Assembly: GCA_011525695.1 (NCBI GenBank)
Contig: WYBX01000042.1
Span: 1 to 64,000 of the forward strand
Direction: 5' to 3'
From: Verrucomicrobiia bacterium
Lineage (GTDB): Bacteria > Verrucomicrobiota > Verrucomicrobiia > Opitutales > Opitutaceae
Length of the DNA: 64,000 nucleotides
The notes beneath the pieces are model-generated. The model saw only the letters and a list, made by a program, of their open reading frames with translations. It ran no database searches and was not told the origin of the DNA. A program made the position numbers and the translations under genes. Shown piece after piece: positions 38,601-42,574 of this stretch; the first letter of the stretch is position 1, and each line of letters begins with the position of its first letter.

Positions 38601-40924
38601 TCGATGCCGCGGCAGCGGCACTGGACATCGGTGCCGCGGACGAAATTCACGGTGAGAGCGGCAACGACTCGATCTATGGGCAGCTCGGCAATGACGTGCT
38701 CTTCGGCGAGGGACAGGACGACGATCTCATCGGTGGCACCGGCGCCGACTGGATTTCCGGCGGTGCGGGTGACGACGGCGCGCTCGGCGACGACGGCCGG
38801 ATCCATACCAGCCGGAACGGAACGGCAGAGCCGCTCTATGGCATCGCTGCCATTCCGCCGGGCGGATTGAACGACACGATTTCCACACCCGGCAACATGC
38901 AGAGTGCGACGATCAATGTCGCCGGCGCGCTCAAGAAGACCGCCATCCTCGAGCCGTTCATGCTCGCCGAGCTGGCAACCCTTCCCGGATCGACCCCGGC
39001 CAACGACATCGTCTTTGGCGGGCTGGGCAACGACGCGATCCATGGCGGCGCGGGCGACGACGCCCTTTCCGGTGCCGAGGCGCTGCCGCACTACTATGCC
39101 CGGCCCGCAAACCCGGGCGACATCCTGCGCTGGAACCAGACGGATCGGGCGGGTGAGTTCGCAGCCTACGACGAGTATAATCCGCTCACGAAGATCTTCG
39201 TTGATCCGGTCACTTTCGAGTTCACGAGCTCGACCACTCCGGGTGCCGTCGAGTTCATCCTGAACTTCGTCGCCACCGAACAGGACGGCAGCGACGTCAT
39301 CTTCGGCGACGTAGGCAACGACTGGGCCGTCGGCGGCATGGGCCGCGACCATCTCTACGGTGGATACGGCGACGACCTGCTCAATGCCGACGACAATCAC
39401 GATACGGCCGGCGGACTGAACAATGTGGCGGACGGGCCCGATGCCAACCAGGAGGATCTCGCCTACGGTGGTGCCGGTCGCGATATCCTGATTGGGAACA
39501 CGGGCGGCGACCGGCTGATTGACTGGGCGGGCGAGTTCAACAGCTACATCGTCCCGTTTGCCCCGTTTGGCGCGGCGGCCATCAGCCGCGCGCTCCAGCC
39601 GCTATTGATGGAATTCCTCTACGCCCTCTCCGCGAGCGATGGGGCGGATCCGACGCGTGCGACCAAGACCGGCAGCTCCGCCGCCCGGAATGGTGAGCCC
39701 GAGGGCGAACTCGGCCTCGTGCGCCAGCAGGATTTCGATTGGGGCGACCAGACTGGCGCCCCCGATGACCCGCAGCCGGGGAATATCCCCGGTGGGGCGC
39801 GCGATGTGCTGCGCTCGGCGAATTTCAACAACGGCACGGCCGACGGGTTCTCGGCGGACAGTGGCAATTGGGAAGTGACCAGCGGCCGCTTCCAGGTAAC
39901 CCCGAGCACCATAGGCGGCGACGCGGTGAGCGTCTTCTATGTCGATGACCAGATTGCCCGCTATTACGAGGTCCAGGCGACCGTCAACGCGGTCAAGCCA
40001 ACGGCGGGTTTCAAGGCCAACGGCTACCTGATCTTCGATTATCAGAGCGCCACCGACTTCAAGTTCGCCGGCATCGATGTCTCGACCAACAAGCTGGTCA
40101 TGGGGCACCGTGATGCCTCCGGTTGGAAGATCGACGTGCAGAAGAACATGCAGCTGAAGGCCGGCCAGGACTATAACATGCTGCTCTCGGTCAACGGCGT
40201 CACCGCCACGCTCGTGATCGACAACAGCAGCAAGAATGTCCTGTCGTTTGCCTTCTCGCCGCGCGTGATTGACGGCTACAGCTTCGATCTCAACACGGGC
40301 ATGGTCGGAATCGGGGGCAACAACTCCAGGGCCCAGATCGACAACGTCACGGTGCAGGTGCTGCCGCCGACCATCACATTGACCGAAGTCGAGGACTTCT
40401 CCGACGGCGCGGCGAACCTGCTCACCGCTGCGACGAAGGGGCTGTGGTCGGCCGCCGGAGGCCGGTATGCGGGTGCCACCGATAGTGCCCTTGGGATGGG
40501 CGTCTCGAATTTCGACCTGGGGCTGGGGGCGGCTTCCCTGCTGACCTTTGACATCACGGGACAGGCCGGCGCGAACGGGACCACGACGGGCATCGTCTTC
40601 GATTATTACGATGCGACCAACTTCAAGTTCGCCGGGATGGTGGCCGGCAGCAACCAGATCGTGATCGGTCATCACACCAAGAGCGGCTGGACGATCGACG
40701 CGACGATGAGCCGCACCATCGCCGCCGGCACGGACTACACGATGTCGGTTTCGTTGAAGGGAACGACTGTCAGCGTCTCGGTCGACGGGCAGGCGGCGGT
40801 CGGGTTCGTCTTCAATGCGGTGGTGACGGATGCGCAGGCCGGGCTCTTCACCCGGGGCGGTGGCAGCCTGTTCAGCGGCTTCTCGATCGAGACCGACGAT
40901 CCGCAGTTCAGTCCGGGCGGGTAG
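20654..40924 (+). CDS. giant LEPR-XLL / RTX-repeat surface protein (6756 aa)
   Basis: One uninterrupted frame of 6756 residues with a GTG start. The N-terminus has no classical signal peptide but carries LEPRLLLSAD at residues 16-25, the LEPR-XLL motif of very large bacterial proteins. Residues about 410-2150 hold seven tandem units of 249-253 residues. Residues 2150-3100 are beta-rich, with Ca-binding-loop-like segments here and before (DANNNGVLEEAE near 286, DSNGNGYVDRLD). An acidic helix fills 3103-3178. RTX-like GGxGxD repeats occupy 3316-3450 and 5300-6280, with a long region of related repeats (Asp/Thr/Asn/Gly-rich) between. Two LamG-like modules end the protein. I noticed no cysteine on reading through. 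Likely a secreted, calcium-stabilised adhesin or surface-layer-type protein, exported by the upstream cluster (inferred). Confidence 0.88.
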   Translation: MSRDRSSLRTFDLEGLEPRLLLSADGLGVGELRPLQRAESLQVISVSDSAHVIERDAAAESDLFSGVEDEPLVAPAAADSSGQEVLEDAANDVAEPAPVASYSVVPTAATTLNATSLTGQSDLLSEQLTTTLTAANGPPGGANTQDLSSFAFDNADSSTPIRVASTSLSDLSAFSDDSPDRAADLPANTVELGALRITTLSVSLPTLESLFDGSGTSVSITGSISIDGFFYLSGTFTISAPTSASVTVLTGDIANPTISNVEVWALSISAVDVYAFVGAGGPQKIDANNNGVLEEAEPDNPEAVGLAISGLDIGLVIMKTKTTITHPSGGVPEVHSFYALRATADYAGLIGVGSAFQLDAYDIEVNVNTGNPWVGTLITPVVDFSGAGEFSIPTGGDPIVIDYDGRILAASADRVLLRISDFVYISGGFSIRAGGVQYVDVQTNLTPTQATTVLGSLKGTNADNTDTTLGATADGDMIFNLPVQTLEIGLSDVDVFVGYTDPDSNVLETAAEATGELTEDDLLAAQAIGVFLDEADLGILLSTALQVPQLALGTGTLNTAFLKFFSLRASANTVALIGVPALDLRADELEVRVNQGSFVPAVWPVAPGLFPPPVIDFLTSFPTGTHSVGDPDNGDRTDGFRVRTGTSASAYQGLYYNDPVVGASADRVLLRISDFVYVSGGFSFNKGGVEHVDVRTNLNSTQSNSVLGPLKGTNPENTGTTLGAAADGSMIFNLPVQTIEVGLSNVDVFVGYTDPDSNVLETAAKDTGELTKDDLLDAQAIGLFLDEADLGMMLSSALPVTGAGTLNTAFLKFFSLRAGTDLVELIGVPGLNLSVEELEVRVNQGSFVPAAWPVAPGLFPPPVIDYLTSYPDGTHSVGDPDNDDRTDGYRVQTGTSATVFQGLYYDNSVVGASADRVLLRISDFVYVSGAFSFNKGQVEYLDIRTNLNETQATPVLGLLKGSNADNTGTTLGAAADGSMIFNLPVQTIEVGLSNVDVFVGYTDPDSDVLETAATTTGELTRQNLLDAQSIGLFLDEADLGLLLGSALPVVGAGTLNTAFLKFTSLRASAATVELLGVPGLDLRVDELEVRVNQGSYVPATWPVAPGLFPPPVIDFLTSYPNGTHSVGDPDNDDRTDGYRVQTGTSATFYQGLYYNNSVVGASADRVLLRISDFVYVSGAFSFNKGQVEYLDIKTNLNETQATPVLGLLKGANADNTGTTLGAAADGSMIFNLPVQTIEVGLSNVDVFVGYTDPDSNVLETAAKDTGELTKADLLAANSIGLFLDEAALGLLFGSAMPVAQSALGTGTLNAAFLKFTSLRASADLVELIGVPGLNLSVEELEVRVNQGSYVPAAWPVAPGLFPPPVIDFPTSYPDGTHSVGDPDNDDRTDGYRVQTGTSATFYQGLYYDNSVVGASADRVLLRISDFVYISGAFSFNKGQVEYLDIKTNLNETQATPVLGLLKGANADNTGTTLGASADGSMIFNLPVQTIEVGLSNVDVFVGYTDPDSDVLETAAVDTGELTKADLLAANSIGLFLDEAALGLLFGSAMPVAQTALGVGTLNTAFLKFTSLRASADLVELIGVPGLNLSVEELEVRVNQGSYVPAAWPVAPGLFPPPVIDFPTSYPDGTHSVGDPDNDDRTDGYRVQTGTSETFYQGLYYDNSVVGASADRVLLRISDFVYISGAFSFNKGQVEYVDVKTNLNELQATPVLGLLKGANADNTGTTLGASADGSMIFNLPVQTIEVGMSNVDVFVGYTDPDSDVLETAAVDTGELTETDLLAADAIGVFLDEADLGLLLSSALPVAQTALGTGTLNAAFLKFTSLRASADTVKLIGVPGLDLEADMLEVRVNQGSFAPGAWPVAPNLFPPPVIDFLASYPTGTHAAGDPDNGDRTDGYRVQTGTSATFFQGLYYDNVALGASADRVLLRVSDFVYVSGGFSFNKGRVEHVDVKTNLSELEATAVLGSLKGANADNTGTTLGASADGSMIYNLPIQTIEVGLSNVDVFVGYTDPGSNVLENAAKSTGELTEADLLAAKAVGLLVDEANLGMVIGSAMLVSQVALGTGTLNAAALKFFSLIANADLVGLVGVPGIEVSGRGIRVEVNSGSKFPIAPTAVVGPAVDWALSFPDTDGGGTDDVEGYEVATGTTTDPVVLAMSQFIIGGGVENIHIELGDFVYIDGAIYFEMGTAHTVQLADSLLPAGDLVSQLGLDPTVESLVGATEKDVVFLSIGGKDLQAFFGVDGPYWVDFDNDGEIDRDPVTHQIVDAETNDEAVGLVIDNLTFGLTFATPTNSLDPSRYVALKGSANLIGLVGMEDYITMRAEDITVELNISTPLLGGFPLLPVIDWVDSFGPEGYGVKTGARNLDLSEITVDLDMDELLIKAGIGFMTMDVLGIVSLSGSIGVEIGPSADVTLASGGEKEVKTLSFGAANVYGFIGYNGPYVHDSNGNGYVDRLDFATNLDGSIGAPLAVKDGLAGRPKAVGFAINDLDIGILLMVATDPLDAGVYLAAKLDVESFGLVGIDGLTATGGFDVELNVGFGLSGLDPDISPVDLGASFSEAPALFALMDTNTDHVLDQAEQNAALASGYVGESITTAAQLVSILNAANGPPDDYLTITEVETKLKDSFEASHQAAIDALDADDNGRLNTGYEVFTGNAATPIVLDADNFLISIQLGGEIKLDGVFRMYGVFLFEADTSGLKAFVAAGIEIGPDIGAAANNKIFTMNALGALVINGAGLAADIQVSASVGGALQSVLSLNASARLLFNTTGVDQTITIPERYAGFLTGDVPIAGALPASPTFDPAQSAALAVTLGDRLTPNADGSLTFTIDRRALRLDGTYDAPGSYFLVALHGDLTIARTFVISADFQLKISTQGLELGYNGTIDLGGFITVDVEGGAVIENGVFAAYARLEIDIDVAGINISGGADFEINSGTATKSVYDALGNEHVILGTTYMVSVDATIDLFGVLTATGDVRIGIEDGNFLIDVDATLSFFGILDVEISGYFNTNGTFSFTGSLDLDLTVGSGAGEFGITGGLSVTLSNSGFSGHGEVGLVVLGEDINIASATVTVNWDTGAWLIRAEGPLSVWLEVSTDGAGGYEIDGGLGFFDDVLEVLGDVADAIAEGVVAAANAVADAIVDLGEAILEFGEDVVEFFEDVGEAIADAAEAVWDAISGYFEDERTIITQTPVNPRDHYQYSTSLVAGTLTINNGTSSGYAQQLTVWVVDGNVIVDAPDYTKNVEISRSQKQERDYEWDGLPPWGQWSDWYNVGSPQIQTTNINITNASAFALGSVTKIVINGTDNSETIILDRNTISINADVDAKGGNDVIATGKGNDRVWARGGNDIIFTYEGNDELYGEDGNDKLFGGTGNDLLNGGAGDDLLDENKDRLDPSVLLAETNTLIGGSGKDTILGSPGKDTIHGDSDNDILLGLSHDDTYVFNNGYGTDQFVDYSGKETLDFSGTTNVLTVTMAADGLTATDGTGSSLAVDELVWITQLNLGSGSDGLTITELPNRLFTITDAGGTDRVTVDDSADTANNTGVLTSSRLTGLGMGNADQSVVESDLGIAYSNIEDLRISLGSGDDTFTISSTHSGAGKTTLLNTGAGADTVHINGASSGLTINSQGQADTINVNGTSAGSVVVVNTGDDNDVININATSGTTTANGGNGSDTFNVNGTGAGSTSTLNGEGGTDIFNLKAIGGGTTVNGGNDADTFNVGSSAAGVVGNAGNNSGGMVDSIAALLTINGDASASDVLNVDESGDGNANIGTLTSDTITGLDMAGSITYHAVELLNLNLGSLGDIITVASTHVSPTRIEGRNGNDQFTIKSIAGTTEIAGQGGADTFTVGNNVSGVSTVNGIQALLDISGGSDASTDVLVVSEVNEDAGSSVAGTLTSTRLTGLGMAAAGGVDYTEIETLGITLGQGGDTFNIQSTFAATVTTLNTGAGANTVNVGSLAPAINGNVNAIAGRLVVNGQGSADTLNVDDRGDTLANTGLLTANRLTGLGMAADDASKGIEYAAVETLNIYLGSGGDNFTIQTTHAGVTVLNTFNGADRVAINATSGNTTVNAGADADTINVGSAASVTTNAGGNLNAIQGALTINGEDGSSDTINLDDTADSSPNAGTLSSNQLTGLGMIAAGITYNGFETLNLNLGSAGDTLIVASTHAALTHIEARAGPDQIFIRSIAGRTEIAGQDGADTITVGNGTLGAFHTVDGIQALLVLTGGTSGDTDTLFVTEVDEAAAATALGTLTATTITGLGMSASGGVTYTEFEILDITLGQGGDTFVIASTHTALTTLKSGAGNDQVNIATLSGETRIRGEAGDDTVRVNVNADGTERIVGGATVNGVGAYLDIDGQLGSDTTIIYLAGVAHSAGHPVSLINVHDTGGSGSDFMDVYGTDQELVSDSFLIRRNFIALLPDVPTGGTATAERINYDGSIDAGVAIHGRAGADEFVFDDNSTTMTVDGGDGNDSFQLGQMFQSERVSTPAAIAAVAAGDEVSTVHTTQGFLTPGISFETTIHGGDGNDQFLILSNRGPLSLLGEDGNDKFIVRAFALYGSEVGDPLRAGTNINTGLGTDEVEYNINAPVDIDGGDGFDTIVVLGTEFSDLFVITKDGVTGAGLFVSFANIERVDIDGLEGNDYFHILSTDAAVVTRVFGSLGSDTFVVGGDASTPGSVNEIQGPLIVEGGRNPETLTDLPEPLLYLGEIDLPLHVPVPNSNFDAIEADQIDSLWVYDNADATDNIGTLTGSLLSGLGMGSGLTQGPDTYAGGISYANLEMVSVFLGGGADTFELLGTHSGETLVDGGPGADHISVRTVLGHATVLGGAGDDAIALGASVSGGSTIDALRALVTIDGGAGNDTTSIADTADTNANNGTLDSTTLIGLDLLEAQVSTFEIDNVFAGTFVLTVAGLSTPALPVAVTAAQIRDALVALGLPGVSDIAVNRADDVVVVGFLGDETLAAGSLAVTATGSVLASDPWMLNRIQTISLSASSGTFAVTIGSAGPVFSITVGDSANTVRDAIIAALNTVYPANGIGIKDVVVSRFGSNYEVLFQGLLSGPRGAPHTFSVVPVGAPGDLNFVEPIAVAQRTSGVDYYGVDTLNLDLGSGSDVLNIRGTSAFTNVTAHDGDERIYVSSHADETLGSAPTTDFLAGHLDRIRGTLNLDLGTGRHLLMISDESSLNGDGTAASPVLITDQPVSGLGLPATDITITGLSQAPAITYRAAPAGTFAEGITIWTGWGADTIRIDGTHQRGDGAIGSLRTVTTLNTGLGNDSVTVDLAASDGFFVLNTQGPVNSSPGVADNDSVDGSTSTRPLVIFGGQGNDSITGGHAADIIFGDRGTVTYSEGINGVGVLGNGGPGDRTDGVERLRSLIATTFPGIGGNDTIHAGDGNNVVLGGHGADTIVAGSGDDAVLGDHGYLDYILRDNQPADLDQMVSTDVTHGGADSITTGAGADLVIGGPDGDTILAGNGRNLVIGDQGRITSAAEDANRLGTHPITIGLVETIDFGFGGADTITSGSDNDVILGGHAGDSIDAGDGDNVVAGDDAVVDYVRQERDGAVTGADSSAADVDRFESISTTTAGGADTITTGTGNDLVLGGRFGDTITDHGGNDVILGDSGAIIAADANTPRNGSQAITIGQVTVLTPADGGADLIHGGAGNDAILGGAGMDEIHGQAGDDLIFGDTAKLGFADGLLVRVETMDNEIGGADTILGGDGNDMIVGGAYGDRLDGGAGEDLVVGDNAILDRTGRVGVRTSLLHQALTGTLIYDIFGSVLVNGVPANEPGGSPVWADFTLALLDHSFAEQAAGTTRFGNDYLAGGAGDDRLFGGLGDDTIQGDGSIALEVSARRLADGTLEVLGSVEAATDGDDYIEGNGGNDLVFGGLGQDDIIGGSSSFFGLNSRLLRPDGADMIFGGAGTDLARNNEGDTSATGRARDADAIAGDNANIVRVVGLNGVAGGYQTFGYDNYGALKLIPRAVQLLDYTPGGADLDAAAAALDIGAADEIHGESGNDSIYGQLGNDVLFGEGQDDDLIGGTGADWISGGAGDDGALGDDGRIHTSRNGTAEPLYGIAAIPPGGLNDTISTPGNMQSATINVAGALKKTAILEPFMLAELATLPGSTPANDIVFGGLGNDAIHGGAGDDALSGAEALPHYYARPANPGDILRWNQTDRAGEFAAYDEYNPLTKIFVDPVTFEFTSSTTPGAVEFILNFVATEQDGSDVIFGDVGNDWAVGGMGRDHLYGGYGDDLLNADDNHDTAGGLNNVADGPDANQEDLAYGGAGRDILIGNTGGDRLIDWAGEFNSYIVPFAPFGAAAISRALQPLLMEFLYALSASDGADPTRATKTGSSAARNGEPEGELGLVRQQDFDWGDQTGAPDDPQPGNIPGGARDVLRSANFNNGTADGFSADSGNWEVTSGRFQVTPSTIGGDAVSVFYVDDQIARYYEVQATVNAVKPTAGFKANGYLIFDYQSATDFKFAGIDVSTNKLVMGHRDASGWKIDVQKNMQLKAGQDYNMLLSVNGVTATLVIDNSSKNVLSFAFSPRVIDGYSFDLNTGMVGIGGNNSRAQIDNVTVQVLPPTITLTEVEDFSDGAANLLTAATKGLWSAAGGRYAGATDSALGMGVSNFDLGLGAASLLTFDITGQAGANGTTTGIVFDYYDATNFKFAGMVAGSNQIVIGHHTKSGWTIDATMSRTIAAGTDYTMSVSLKGTTVSVSVDGQAAVGFVFNAVVTDAQAGLFTRGGGSLFSGFSIETDDPQFSPGG
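20699..20728 (+). other. LEPR-XLL motif (residues 16-25 of the giant protein)
   Basis: Reads LEPRLLLSAD, preceded by FDLEG. The motif is known at the N-termini of very large proteins of several Gram-negative phyla and is suspected to be a sorting signal. No hydrophobic signal-peptide core follows it. Confidence 0.8.
21881..27100 (+). repeat. seven tandem repeat units in the giant gene
   Basis: Units start at 21881, 22640, 23387, 24134, 24893, 25652 and 26411. Each starts ASADRVLLR(I/V)SDFVY. Periods are 759, 747, 747, 759, 759 and 759 bases; the 12-base difference is an in-frame deletion after the ALPV stretch in units 2 and 3. Units 4-6 are nearly identical at DNA level, and unit 7 decays at its end. 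Confidence 0.92.
30600..31000 (+). other. RTX-type calcium-binding repeats, first block
   Basis: Encodes runs of GGNDxI, GEDGNDKLFGGTGNDLL and GGAGDDLL nonapeptides (residues about 3316-3450), the hemolysin-type calcium-binding pattern. Confidence 0.85.
36560..39500 (+). other. RTX-type calcium-binding repeats, second block
   Basis: Many nonapeptides such as GGQGNDSIT, GGHGADTIV, GGAGNDAIL and GGLGDDTIQGD are spread over residues about 5300-6280, alternating with longer loops. Confidence 0.85.
39808..40905 (+). other. two C-terminal LamG-like modules of the giant protein
   Basis: Residues about 6386-6573 and 6575-6750 are two related jelly-roll modules sharing F.DYYDATNFKFAGM / FDYQSATDFKFAGI, (M/I)GH(R/H) and GW.ID..M phrases, like concanavalin/LamG carbohydrate-binding folds. 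They follow the RTX block, where type I substrates usually carry their secretion signal. Confidence 0.65.
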
Positions 40925-40937
40925 GCTGAATCACGGG

Positions 40938-40962
40938 GATGCGGCGCCCTCGCCGCGTCTTG
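40938..40962 (+). terminator. possible terminator of the giant gene
   Basis: Stem GCGGCG/CGCCGC with loop CCCT at 40941-40956, 16 bases after the stop codon, followed only by GTCTT. No strong T-run, so tentative. Confidence 0.35.
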
Positions 40963-41086
40963 CTGGCACCCCGCGTCGGGAGCGCCGCGGTTCCACGCTG
41001 CAGTCTGTTGCCTCGGTGTTTCGCTGCCTCGGATGGCACTTCCCAATGTCTTGCCCGGATCGGGCCACTTGTTTTCGTGGACCGGA

Positions 41087-42385
41087 ATGCCCCATCGCTT
41101 CAAGAGCATTGCACGCAGGATGCCCGAGGGTCGCGGGCTTCGTCGGGGTGCCCGAATCGGCGCCCGGCTGATCCTGGTGTCCATTCTCGTGCTGCCGTGG
41201 AGTGCGGGGTGCTCGGCCGGAGAACCGGCGCCACGCCCGCTGCGGATCGCCACGTTCAACGTTTCGCTCAACCGGGAGACACGGGGCCGATTGATCGCGG
41301 ACCTTGCTGGCGGCGCTGATCGCCAGGCGCGGCAGATTGCCGCGATTCTCCAGCGGGTGCGGCCGGATGTCGTCCTGCTCAACGAATTCGATTATGACGA
41401 ACGGGGGGAGGCCGTGCGGCTCTTCCATGACCTTTACCTCGCAGTGGCCCAGGACGGACAGGAGCCGCTCGACTATCCGTACCGTTATGCGCCGCCCGTG
41501 AATACCGGCGTGGCCGCGAACCGGGCTGGAAGCCATTTCGACTTTGACAACGACGGGCGGGCGATCGCCACGCCACCAACCGCCGGCGATCGCGCCGCGG
41601 CCCAGGCCTATGGCAACGATTGCTACGGCTTCGGCGCTTTTCCCGGCCAGTACGGCTTCGTGATCTTCTCGCGCTTACCAATCCGAGGGGAGGAGGCCCG
41701 GACGTTCCAGCATTTCAAATGGCGGGACATGCCGGGTGCGGTCCTGCCTCCGGGATGGTATTCCGCCGCGGAACTGGAGGTCTTCCGGCTGTCGTCGAAA
41801 ACCCACGCCGACGTGCCGATCGAGGTCGCGCCAGGTGAGGTGTTTCACCTGCTGGCGAGTCATCCGACCCCGCCATCGTTTGACGGTCCAGAGGATCGCA
41901 ACGGCCGGCGGAACCACGACGAAATCCGGCTTTGGGCGGACTACATCGATCATGCGGCCTATATTTACGACGACCAGGGCCGGCGGGGCGGATTCGATGG
42001 CCGGCGTTTCGTGCTGCTGGGCGATCTGAATGCCGATCCGTCGGATGGCGGTTCCTATGACGGCGCGATTCGGCAGTTGCTTGGGAATAGCCGGGTCCAG
42101 GCCGGGGTCATTCCCATGAGCCCGGGCGGGTTGGAGCAGGCGGGCGCCCAGGGTGGAGCCAACGCAACCCAGCGTGGCGATCCGCGGCACGACACTGCTG
42201 ATTTTCCGGATGGCCCCAATGGGCCGGGCAACCTGAGGGTGGATTATGTCCTGCCATCCCGCGAGGGTTGGCGGGTTGTCGGCGGCGCCGTGTACTGGCC
42301 GGCCTCGGATGATCCGTCATTCGCCCTGGTCGGTGCGTCGGACCACCGGCTGGTGTATCTCGATCTGGTCACCGCGACGCCATAG
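41087..42385 (+). CDS. endonuclease/exonuclease/phosphatase family lipoprotein
   Basis: About 432 residues. A basic start and hydrophobic stretch end in the lipobox LPWSAGC, so a lipoprotein is likely. The EEP fold follows: LRIATFNVSLN, VLLNEFDYDE, FHLLASHPTPP, LLGDLNADPSDGG, and the closing SDHRLVYLDL with its catalytic Asp-His. The GD.NADP and SDH motifs are complete, so a metal-dependent phosphodiesterase or nuclease is expected outside the cytoplasm. Candidate starts are ATG at 41087 or 41120. It directly follows the giant gene on the same strand with about 160 bases between. Confidence 0.8.
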   Translation: MPHRFKSIARRMPEGRGLRRGARIGARLILVSILVLPWSAGCSAGEPAPRPLRIATFNVSLNRETRGRLIADLAGGADRQARQIAAILQRVRPDVVLLNEFDYDERGEAVRLFHDLYLAVAQDGQEPLDYPYRYAPPVNTGVAANRAGSHFDFDNDGRAIATPPTAGDRAAAQAYGNDCYGFGAFPGQYGFVIFSRLPIRGEEARTFQHFKWRDMPGAVLPPGWYSAAELEVFRLSSKTHADVPIEVAPGEVFHLLASHPTPPSFDGPEDRNGRRNHDEIRLWADYIDHAAYIYDDQGRRGGFDGRRFVLLGDLNADPSDGGSYDGAIRQLLGNSRVQAGVIPMSPGGLEQAGAQGGANATQRGDPRHDTADFPDGPNGPGNLRVDYVLPSREGWRVVGGAVYWPASDDPSFALVGASDHRLVYLDLVTATP

Positions 42386-42428
42386 GCGGTTTCCGATGAA
42401 TCGGGCCGTCCGTTCCAAAGTGCGGAAT

Positions 42429-42458
42429 GCGGGCGCAGGCAAGACTGCGCCCCTGCGG
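42429..42458 (+). repeat. GCGCAGGCAAGACTGCGC hairpin family, copy
   Basis: Perfect 8-bp stem GGGCGCAG/CTGCGCCC with loop GCAAGA (42431-42452), then CTGCGG. It lies between the EEP gene and convergent dxs. Confidence 0.65.
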
Positions 42459-42574
42459 AAACGCGGAAACGCGTAATGACTGACTTTACGTGGGATCGGA
42501 CGAGCTCGCGAATGTGAATCACCCATCGTGATCTGAAGCGCCAACGGCGCGACCACATCCCAGCCGCGACGAGA

